From Firmicutes bacterium CAG:646 (lineage in GTDB: Bacteria > Bacillota > Clostridia > Lachnospirales > Lachnospiraceae), in contig HF995346.1 in the NCBI GenBank assembly GCA_000432335.1, positions 54,259 through 86,417 of the forward strand: a stretch of 32,159 nucleotides of DNA, read 5' to 3'. Below the pieces are notes generated by a model that did not search any database, had not been told where the DNA came from, and worked only from the letters and a program-made list of their open reading frames with translations. Numbering within the stretch: the stretch's first letter is position 1; every line of letters starts with the position of its first letter. A program made the translations under genes and the position numbers. Below are positions 26,501 to 32,159 of this stretch, in pieces.

Positions 26501-29500
26501 AGCAAAGCGTCAGGAAGTGATCCGGTGCTAAGTTGGATTGGTATTATAAAGACCGATCAGACAGCTCCAGAGACAGGAGATAATCTTCTGGTAAATGGAA
26601 GTTTTGAGAATGGAACTGACGGATGGAATCTGGGAGCTGGAGCTTCTGTTCTGGAAGGAGAAAACTGCCCGGACGGGACACATTATCTGGAAGACAACGG
26701 AAATATATATGACTGGGGAGATGGAAGCAATCAGGAGGTTTCCGTAGAACCAAATACCGAATACGTTCTTACAGGAAACATTAAAGTAAGCGGAAATAAA
26801 GTTTACTATGCCGGTGTCAATGTAGACGGAAAAGAGATTTACTGCGTGGCGTCTACAGACAGTAATTATACAGACACCACGAATACAGATAAGAAACAGG
26901 CATATCAGGTAGCTGCAGGAGCAACCGATTGGATGCCGTTTGAAATCAGATTTACGACACCAGAAAATATCAATACGGTAAAAATGTATACCTGGGCAGA
27001 AAATGGAGCAAAAGGTTATCTGGATCATCTGGAATTAAAAGAAGTATCCGGCGCTTTAGACTGGACAGAATTTGACAAAATGATGGAAGAAATCAGACAG
27101 CTTCAGGGAAGTGAATACACACCGGAATCCTGGCAGACATTCCAGAAGGTTGTGAAAGAAGCAGAGGACTTTAAGGCAAATGCAACAGAGGAAACGAAGC
27201 AGAGAGAAATCCGGCTGATGATCGTAAAACTTCAGAACGCTATGGAGGACTTGATATCTATCCATGAACCGACAGGAGATACTACGTATTATGTGGACGC
27301 AGCGAACGGAGATGACAACAATGACGGAACGACTCCAGAAACAGCATGGAGAACTCTTGCAAAAGCATCTTCCGTGAGAAAATTGACAGAAGGGGGAAGT
27401 ATTCTTCTGAGAGCAGGCTGCGTATGGAATGGAGAACAGCTGACCGTTAAAAATGCAGAAGGAACTGCCGAACATCCCGTTGTGATCGGAAGCTACGGAG
27501 AAGGAGCAAAACCGGTTATTAACGGAAATGGAGCCGGCTGGCAGGCAGAAAGAAAAGAAGAACTGGCAGCAGTCCATGTAGTAAACAGTGAAAACATCAT
27601 CATAGAAAATCTGGAAATTACCAACTGGGATTCTTCTGTAGAAGGAGAATATACACAGAGCAGTAAATTACTCTCTGGTCTTGTGGTGGAAAACCGGGAT
27701 GCGGGAGAATTGACCAATGTTGTGATCAGAAATAATAAAATCCATGATGTCAACGGTCTGATGAGAGGCGGCGCTGAGAAAGCAGCGGGAGGTCTGATCG
27801 TGGTTGTTACCGGAGAAGGAAAGAACCATACCGGTCTGGTAGAATCCTGGTTTAACGGATTGACGATTGAAGGAAATGAAGTTGCCGATGTCTGCCATGA
27901 AGCAATTTACATGGAAAGTGTCTGGGCAAGCCGCAAACTGGTGGGAGGAAGCAGCAGCGATACAGGCTATCAGAATGCAGGAAACGGAAAATGGATCGGC
28001 AGCAGTAATGTAGTGATTGAAAATAACTATGTTCATGATGTGGCAGGTGACGGTATCGTTCCAATCAATACAAAAGATGCGCTGGTACAGTATAATCTGA
28101 TCGATAATGCGGCAGAAAGCAAATGGGACTACAGTGCAAATCCCAATCATGCGGCGCTGTGGAGCTGGGATGCCGATAATGTGACGTTCCGTTACAACGA
28201 AGCATGTAATTCTTCAAAAAATTCTGTCGGAACAGCGGTAGGAAATGACAGTATGGCATTTGATTTTGACTATGGGGTACAGAATTGTCTGTATGAATAT
28301 AACTATAGTCATGATAATCTGGGAGGATTTTTGATGCTGTGTCCCGGACCGGGAGCAACGGTCAATAATATTGCAAGATACAACGTCAGTGTCAATGACG
28401 GTCTGTATGACGGCGCTCCAATGATCCGTATGGGTGCTGGAAAATATGGTTCTGTAGGCGTACAGGTATATAATAATACCATGTATTGGGCAGAAACAGG
28501 ATACAGCGCATCTCTGACTCCTGATTCTTACTGGGAGGGACCGGTGATTTCAGAGGTATCTGTCTTTAACAATATTTTCTATGGTCCGGCAAAAGAAGGA
28601 AGCGTAAGTACAAAAGAAGGCATCTCTTATTATAACAACTGCGTATATGGTGGTTCTGAGATTGTATACGGCGCAAGTGCAAACGATGATACGATGATAG
28701 CGGCAGATCCATTGTTTACAGATGTAAAAGATCATACGGCAGGAAGCTGGACAGATGGAAAGACAACGCTTGGAACCGTCAATGGATTTAAACTGCAGAA
28801 AGATTCTCCGTGTATCAATGCAGGAGCAGAGCATCCAGATGCACCAAATGTACAGGTGGAAAGTCTGAAAGGTGAGCTGGTAGAGAATACGACGGCAAAA
28901 CCGGGAAAAGACTATTACGGAACGGCGCTTTCTGATGGAAAGATCGATATAGGAGCCAGTGAATATGCAGAAAAACCTGTTGTAACAGTAGATAAAAATG
29001 AACTGAAAAAACAGATAGAAATAGCGGAAGCAACAGATGAAACGAAGTATACGGAGGATTCTTACGGAACAATGAAAACTGCTTTGGATCAGGCAAAAGC
29101 AGTATATAAGAATGAAAAAGCGACACAGGCACAGGTAGACGAGGCAGCAGCAGCGCTGAAAGCCGCCCTGAATGCGCTGGAAGAAAAGATTCCGCAGACA
29201 GATCCGGAGAAAGGCGATAAGACAGAGCTGGAAAAACTGTATCAGGATACTTTAGGCAAAGTGGAAAAAGATTATACGGCGTCCACCTGGAAAGTATTTG
29301 TTGAGTCGCAGAAAGCAGCGGCAGAAGTCCTTGCGAAAGAGGATGCGACAAAAGAAGAGATTCTGGAAGCTTATAATAATCTGGCGGCAGCAGTGAACGG
29401 ACTGAAAAAGGTTCATGTGGTTTCAGGAGGAAATAACGGGAATAACACCGGAAATCCAAATAATGGAAATGGTGCAGCAGGCGCTGGCGGAAATGGAGGA

Positions 29501-29677
29501 AGCAGTAGTACAGGAAATGGCAGCACTCATGCAGGAGCAGGAAGTACAACGACAGATTCCCAGGGAGCAAAAACGGGGGATCAGACACAAATCGCAATTC
29601 ATGTGATCGGAGTATTGATGGCAGTAGCTGTTATTGGTATACTGATTTTTGTAAAACGCAGACAACATAACAGATAG
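23597..29677 (+). CDS. Giant surface GH43_24-like exo-beta-1,3-galactanase with beta-helix domain
   Basis: 2026 aa. A signal peptide (1-32, VMA) is followed by an 8-residue repeat stalk (44-83), a beta-sandwich module (113-288) and a FIVAR (291-358). The GH43_24-like catalytic domain (about 363-723) has QAHGG in blade 1, E473 in ERPKM, E605 in REAPAMF and Q662 in RTQSTCV. Then come an Ig-like linker (735-810), a second sandwich module (809-988), an NGSFENG-type binding domain (996-1152) and FIVAR 2. A right-handed beta-helix (1229-1792, beginning YYVDAANGDDNNDG) of unknown activity, FIVARs 3 and 4 and a Gly/Asn linker lead to GAKTGD (1990-1995) and a membrane anchor. GH43_24 enzymes strip galactose from beta-1,3-galactan backbones. 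It lies 18 bp after the GH30/GH43 gene, same operon. Confidence 0.85.
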   Translation: MKSMKRIAKGGKTLFAGMLSVAMIVQSVPVMATENEEAGEKLPEVVTESTQEVTAEPTPEVKTEATPQVTTEPTPEVTAEPTPEETEQQENAESENSERKAEFTEEQLAANDYVLYLANCGTPESGKVPSGAHQGLYQSNVDQAYGPDEAVGYQWGYLPDDEYTVRVAGGASDSLMGSYAYVADKGCTYTEGKSGLGYNFELPEDTYKVTVGLNNPWSKWGTKYEDVLIEGQTVTSKQEAKDFTGEYEVEVTDGELNVFVQATPGTRKDKNGDPVLNYIIVRAIPEGEVSALEVLQEQINSYKDKVGDGSNYSEETLKVFYEAIAAAEKLIQEQSADKEAIEQVAKAIQEAYENLFELHKETYSSISGVDGAQMYDTNGYKIQAHGGQVQKIGDTWYWIGEDRSNGYTPMPGIHMYSSQDLYNWKDEGVVLKTAESWEEFTTDPYFTSLYGGLSEEEKKDIYYDLWKPGCVMERPKMLYNDKTGKYVIWFHADGKTPESTGDSNYAKAKAGIAISDNVNGPYKLLGSYMLASDYDNHGFDSVGGHVRDMNVFKDDDGTGYVMYSSEGNAVMYIAKMNDSYTGLAKPAEEMVLGEDFCISSTDSREAPAMFKYDGKYYLITSGCTGWNPNQARYAVADSSLGPWKNMGDPCVGEESGTTFRTQSTCVIPVDPENGKYIYMGDRWLNPDNGGDLSDSRYVWLPIEFGSNDEIVLKRYSNWTLDELDNKGKVTLQTQLPEETSSVSELMKELPAAVNVKFGGKDYTDTPITWKLDETDAALGNEILGNVSITGTLTELNKDITLQVFSCPSGLTYFADCYTNTDGNDSEVHKKFAAGADNLLNTVSDQDYGADAGINWGYTSTPGASGGGDSQDMGSKGTGDFYNTGWWATSKGSIEYSFEVEPGNYVVSTGHQEWWSSTRGIKVTVTSVDGEGKETEIGTSTYTMSGEQKLQKQTKVTVPEDSNHILVTVSKASGSDPVLSWIGIIKTDQTAPETGDNLLVNGSFENGTDGWNLGAGASVLEGENCPDGTHYLEDNGNIYDWGDGSNQEVSVEPNTEYVLTGNIKVSGNKVYYAGVNVDGKEIYCVASTDSNYTDTTNTDKKQAYQVAAGATDWMPFEIRFTTPENINTVKMYTWAENGAKGYLDHLELKEVSGALDWTEFDKMMEEIRQLQGSEYTPESWQTFQKVVKEAEDFKANATEETKQREIRLMIVKLQNAMEDLISIHEPTGDTTYYVDAANGDDNNDGTTPETAWRTLAKASSVRKLTEGGSILLRAGCVWNGEQLTVKNAEGTAEHPVVIGSYGEGAKPVINGNGAGWQAERKEELAAVHVVNSENIIIENLEITNWDSSVEGEYTQSSKLLSGLVVENRDAGELTNVVIRNNKIHDVNGLMRGGAEKAAGGLIVVVTGEGKNHTGLVESWFNGLTIEGNEVADVCHEAIYMESVWASRKLVGGSSSDTGYQNAGNGKWIGSSNVVIENNYVHDVAGDGIVPINTKDALVQYNLIDNAAESKWDYSANPNHAALWSWDADNVTFRYNEACNSSKNSVGTAVGNDSMAFDFDYGVQNCLYEYNYSHDNLGGFLMLCPGPGATVNNIARYNVSVNDGLYDGAPMIRMGAGKYGSVGVQVYNNTMYWAETGYSASLTPDSYWEGPVISEVSVFNNIFYGPAKEGSVSTKEGISYYNNCVYGGSEIVYGASANDDTMIAADPLFTDVKDHTAGSWTDGKTTLGTVNGFKLQKDSPCINAGAEHPDAPNVQVESLKGELVENTTAKPGKDYYGTALSDGKIDIGASEYAEKPVVTVDKNELKKQIEIAEATDETKYTEDSYGTMKTALDQAKAVYKNEKATQAQVDEAAAALKAALNALEEKIPQTDPEKGDKTELEKLYQDTLGKVEKDYTASTWKVFVESQKAAAEVLAKEDATKEEILEAYNNLAAAVNGLKKVHVVSGGNNGNNTGNPNNGNGAAGAGGNGGSSSTGNGSTHAGAGSTTTDSQGAKTGDQTQIAIHVIGVLMAVAVIGILIFVKRRQHNR
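23726..23845 (+). repeat. Five 24-bp tandem repeats encoding a TPEV-type stalk
   Basis: Five consecutive 24-base units encode EVVTESTQ, EVTAEPTP, EVKTEATP, QVTTEPTP and EVTAEPTP just after the signal peptide. Units 2 and 5 are nearly identical in DNA. The in-frame unit length means copy-number change would alter stalk length without frameshift. Confidence 0.85.
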
Positions 29678-29685
29678 GAGTTTTT

Positions 29686-30747
29686 ATGGGGCATGATAGA
29701 AGAGCGCCCTTCCCGATGGCTGCGGGGATCTTTACGATCCTTGCAGCTATTCTGCTTTTTTCGGGATGTGGCAGAAAAGAAAATAAAGAAGATGATGTGG
29801 TTTTTTACTTGAATGAAGAACCAGTGAGAAAAGCAGAATATGAAATGTTGGCGAAAAAAAACAGCAATCAGATCCTTAGAAATTACAGTACGGAAGAGGT
29901 TAATCAGAAAGATTTCTGGACAACCGAACGAAATGGAGAGATTCCTTACAAATTGTTAGATGAAATTGTGACAGAACAGTTGACAGAGGCTTATACCTTA
30001 AAACAAATAGCAGTGGAAGAGGGGATTATAGAAGATTATACATATGAAGAATTGATGGAAAACAAGAGACAGGAAAATGAAGAACGGGCAGACAAAGCAG
30101 AGGACAGCGAAGTATTGTATGGACTCACAGAATTTGAGGATAGTTCTTATTACGAATATTGGTATTCGAATCTGGAAATGCAGATAAAAAATCAATGGAT
30201 CAGAGACAACGCTCATGTGAAGGAAGAACAGTGGAAAAAATATTATGACGCAAACCAACAGGAATATCGCTATGATGTGGGAGTAAAAGTTTTATATGCA
30301 GAGATTGGATTTTCCACAGAGGAGGAGAATACTGCGGCATGGGAACTGGCAGAGAAATTGTATCGCGATATGGAAAAGGGGATGGACATAACAGAACTGA
30401 CGGAAAAGTACCCAGAAGTATTTTTGGAAGAGCTGGATCTGAATTCCAAAGATACCCAGGAGGGAAAAAGCGGAGCGTATACGCAAAGATGGGAGACGGC
30501 TTCTGCTCTGCAAACAGGGGAAATAAGCGTTCCCTACGAGCAAAATGGGGCAGTATGTATGATCCAATGCCTGGCACGCACAGAACAGGGGCTGATACCG
30601 TTTGAAAAAGTGAAAGATTCGATTGAAAGATATCTTCAGACCCAGGGTGCAGAAGAATATATTGAGGAAAAAAAGATACAGATGAATAGGAAAGAAGGAA
30701 AGATTTCTCCTGCAAGCGTTATCTGTAAAATGAATGGAGAAGAATAG
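29686..30747 (+). CDS. PrsA/SurA-like foldase lipoprotein
   Basis: 353 residues with a lipoprotein signal peptide; the lipobox LLFSGC places the lipidated cysteine at C28, so it should sit on the outer face of the membrane. The charged helical N-terminal part (about 40-190) resembles SurA/PrsA chaperone domains. Residues about 195-300 look like a divergent parvulin domain (AEKLYRDMEKGMDITELTEKY, then LQTGEISVPYEQNGAVCMIQ), without clear catalytic histidines. It lies 8 bp after the second giant enzyme with GGAG overlapping that stop, and 11 bp before the AraC gene. A dedicated role in folding the roughly 2000-residue secreted enzymes is inference; a general PrsA is the alternative. Confidence 0.72.
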   Translation: MGHDRRAPFPMAAGIFTILAAILLFSGCGRKENKEDDVVFYLNEEPVRKAEYEMLAKKNSNQILRNYSTEEVNQKDFWTTERNGEIPYKLLDEIVTEQLTEAYTLKQIAVEEGIIEDYTYEELMENKRQENEERADKAEDSEVLYGLTEFEDSSYYEYWYSNLEMQIKNQWIRDNAHVKEEQWKKYYDANQQEYRYDVGVKVLYAEIGFSTEEENTAAWELAEKLYRDMEKGMDITELTEKYPEVFLEELDLNSKDTQEGKSGAYTQRWETASALQTGEISVPYEQNGAVCMIQCLARTEQGLIPFEKVKDSIERYLQTQGAEEYIEEKKIQMNRKEGKISPASVICKMNGEE

Positions 30748-30758
30748 AGGAAGTAAAT

Positions 30759-31934
30759 ATGGTGTTTGCGGAATATTTTATAAATCACATGGTAAATATT
30801 ATGCACAGCCCATTTTTCATTATGGATGAAAATGGAATACTCATCCAAATGTTTGGGGAAGAGATGGAGATTACAAAATTATATATAGACCATCCAGAAC
30901 TCACAGAAAAAATTCTGGCTTTCAAAGGCAGCGGCGTGCCGGGAATGTTTACAGAAAATCACAGAACATTTGTTGTTTTCCAGAAAGGTTTGCCGGAGAA
31001 GAATCTTATGGTGGCGGGACCGATCTTTCTGGAAAGCGTTCATGAAAAAGAAAAATCCAGACAGGGTTCTATCTATGTTCTGCTATCTGAAATATTGCTG
31101 ATTCACTGGCATCTTACGGGAGAAGAATTAACAGTAGCAGAGATTTTGGAGAAAAATAGGCAGACATTTTCTGTTTCCAGTAAACTATATGAGAAAATAT
31201 CGGAGGATCTGTTCAGCGCTCAGGAAAATGTAGAGCATCATAATCCTTATGAACAGGAACTGAGAGAACTGGACAGTATTGAAAAGGGAGATACGGAAGC
31301 CCTTGCGAGAAGCATTTCAGAGACATACAGCGGAGAAATAGGGATTTTGGCGAAAGACCCGTTGAGGAGCAGCAAAAATGTGGCGGTCGGAAACATTACG
31401 CTTGCTTCCAGAGCGGCTATCCGCGGCGGAATCGGTGTGGAACAATCATTTTCTCTTGCAGACAGCTTTATCAGGCAGGTAGAGGAAATTGATAATATTC
31501 CAGAGGTAGAAGTATTTAAAAGAGAGGCGCAGTTTGCCTATGCGCGACTTGTAAAAAAAGAAAATTGGGGAGTAAAATCTTCAAAATCGGATAATCCTCT
31601 GATTTTGCAGGTGAAGGATTATGTATTCAGTCATTTACATGATGTGATCCATGTATCAGATATGGCAAAGGAATTGGGCGTCAATCCAGATTACCTTTCC
31701 CATCTGTTTAGCGAATCCGAGAAGATAACAATTACAGACTATATTCGATGGGAAAAAGTGAGAAGGGGGAAAAATCTGCTGAAGTATTCAGAATATAAAA
31801 TTCAGGATATAGCCTTCTATCTGGGATTCTGTTCCCAGAGCCATTTTTCCAAGGTGTTTCAGAAACAGATAGGCATAGGACCCGGAGAATACAGGAAAAA
31901 ATATGGAAATCGAAAAAAATGGAAAACTGATTAA
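30759..31934 (+). CDS. AraC-family transcriptional regulator
   Basis: 391 residues. The C-terminal AraC/XylS DNA-binding domain (about 280-383) has two helix-turn-helix motifs: VSDMAKELGVNPDYLSHLFSES, and IQDIAFYLGFCSQSHFSKVF followed by GIGPGEYRKKYG. The N-terminal 270 residues are a sensor region of no family I can name; MHSPFFIMDENGILIQMFG near the start is PAS-like in style. It is the last gene of the surface-enzyme operon, 11 bp after the foldase, so it probably activates its own operon in response to a glycan-derived sugar. That role and its ligand are inferred. No terminator is visible after it. Confidence 0.88.
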   Translation: MVFAEYFINHMVNIMHSPFFIMDENGILIQMFGEEMEITKLYIDHPELTEKILAFKGSGVPGMFTENHRTFVVFQKGLPEKNLMVAGPIFLESVHEKEKSRQGSIYVLLSEILLIHWHLTGEELTVAEILEKNRQTFSVSSKLYEKISEDLFSAQENVEHHNPYEQELRELDSIEKGDTEALARSISETYSGEIGILAKDPLRSSKNVAVGNITLASRAAIRGGIGVEQSFSLADSFIRQVEEIDNIPEVEVFKREAQFAYARLVKKENWGVKSSKSDNPLILQVKDYVFSHLHDVIHVSDMAKELGVNPDYLSHLFSESEKITITDYIRWEKVRRGKNLLKYSEYKIQDIAFYLGFCSQSHFSKVFQKQIGIGPGEYRKKYGNRKKWKTD

Positions 31935-31941
31935 AATATAG

Positions 31942-31970
31942 TTGACAAACATGGAAACCTTTAGTATAAT
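31942..31970 (+). promoter_or_regulatory. tRNA-Ser promoter
   Basis: Perfect consensus boxes TTGACA (31942-31947) and TATAAT (31965-31970) are separated by 17 bases, starting 8 bases after the araC-type gene's stop. Strong and unregulated in appearance, as expected for a stable RNA. Confidence 0.92.
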
Positions 31971-31976
31971 CAATTT

Positions 31977-31995
31977 TGCTCATGACAAATGAGCA
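31977..31995 (+). other. Hairpin at the 5' end of the tRNA-Ser precursor
   Basis: TGCTCAT and ATGAGCA form a perfect 7-bp stem with a GACAA loop. It falls about where transcription from the upstream promoter should begin, so it would cap the precursor leader removed by RNase P. Confidence 0.45.
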
Positions 31996-32010
31996 GGAAT
32001 CAGGCAAGTT

Positions 32011-32098
32011 GGAGAAGTACTCAAGTGGCTGAAGAGGTGCCCCTGCTAAGGGTATAGACGGTTTGCGCCGTGCGAGGGTTCAAATCCCTCCTTCTCCG
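32011..32098 (+). tRNA. tRNA-Ser(GCU)
   Basis: An 88-base class II tRNA. The acceptor stem GGAGAAG pairs with CTTCTCC, with discriminator G at 32098. The D-arm has a CTC/GAG stem. The anticodon loop CTGCTAA carries GCT (32045-32047), reading AGC/AGU serine codons. A long variable arm (ACGG/CCGT) and a T-arm GAGGGTTCAAATCCCTC complete the fold. The 3' CCA is not encoded. Confidence 0.96.
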
Positions 32099-32115
32099 TT
32101 TGATGAAAACAATTC

Positions 32116-32152
32116 AAAAAAGTTTTAAAAAAGCTTAAAAAAGTTGTTGACA
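32116..32152 (+). promoter_or_regulatory. Phased A-tract element and -35 box of a promoter cut by the window end
   Basis: Three A6 tracts begin at 32116, 32127 and 32137, in phase with the helical repeat, and lead directly into TTGACA (32147-32152). The -10 and the gene lie beyond the edge. This is the layout of an UP-element plus core of a very strong promoter, as at rRNA operons. Confidence 0.6.
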
Positions 32153-32159
32153 TCGAAAA

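Noticed and set aside
28815..29597. A 260-codon open frame on the minus strand opposite the C-terminal part of the second giant enzyme
   Set aside because: It mirrors the low-complexity, purine-rich FIVAR and linker codons; the product is Leu/Ser/Pro/His-rich with no family resemblance. The plus strand holds a coherent multidomain protein.
17886..32098. tRNA-Ser as the attachment site of an integrated element
   Set aside because: I found no copy of the tRNA 3' end (TTCAAATCCCTCC) near 17886-18031 and no integrase, excisionase or phage gene in the interval.
1..32159. CRISPR arrays, insertion sequences and riboswitches
   Set aside because: No regularly spaced repeats, transposase genes or recognisable riboswitch cores were seen on either strand.

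Overview
The window reads as the replication-origin region of a low-to-mid GC Gram-positive (Bacillota/Firmicutes), most likely a gut Lachnospiraceae. The gene order rsmG-mnmG-mnmE-khpB-yidC-yidD-rnpA-rpmH | oriC | dnaA-dnaN-yaaA-recF-gyrB-gyrA is the classic Firmicutes origin block. The family-level guess rests on protein style (a 44-residue L34, long FIVAR-rich surface enzymes, a TGD-type C-terminal anchor) and is inference.

Left arm (1-8137, minus strand, co-directional with the leftward fork): a partial ABC transporter ATPase runs off the left edge. Next is the tRNA/rRNA modification group rsmG, mnmG and mnmE. A strong hairpin terminator separates it from rpmH-rnpA-yidD-yidC-khpB, which is read from a near-consensus promoter at 8213-8241.

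Origin: DnaA boxes cluster on both sides of dnaA (8316-8515 and 10006-10052). The dnaA-dnaN spacer also carries an AT-rich stretch with a 9-bp tandem repeat, a candidate unwinding element.

Right arm, core (8641-17885, plus strand): dnaA, dnaN, yaaA, recF, gyrB, gyrA and a PlsC-type acyltransferase, closed by a rho-independent terminator at 17906-17945.

Right arm, accessory (17947-31934): a tightly spaced four-gene operon. Two giant secreted, wall- or membrane-anchored enzymes come first. One (1848 aa) joins a GH30 endo-beta-1,6-galactanase-like domain to a GH43 arabinofuranosidase-like domain. The other (2026 aa) joins a GH43_24-like exo-beta-1,3-galactanase to a right-handed beta-helix of unknown activity. 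They are followed by a PrsA/SurA-like foldase lipoprotein and an AraC-family regulator. Together they look like a self-contained system for degrading plant type II arabinogalactan (arabinogalactan-protein glycans) at the cell surface. No transporter for the products lies in the window.

Right end: a tRNA-Ser(GCU) with its own consensus promoter, then phased A-tracts and a TTGACA box that look like the start of a very strong (possibly rRNA) promoter cut off by the window edge.
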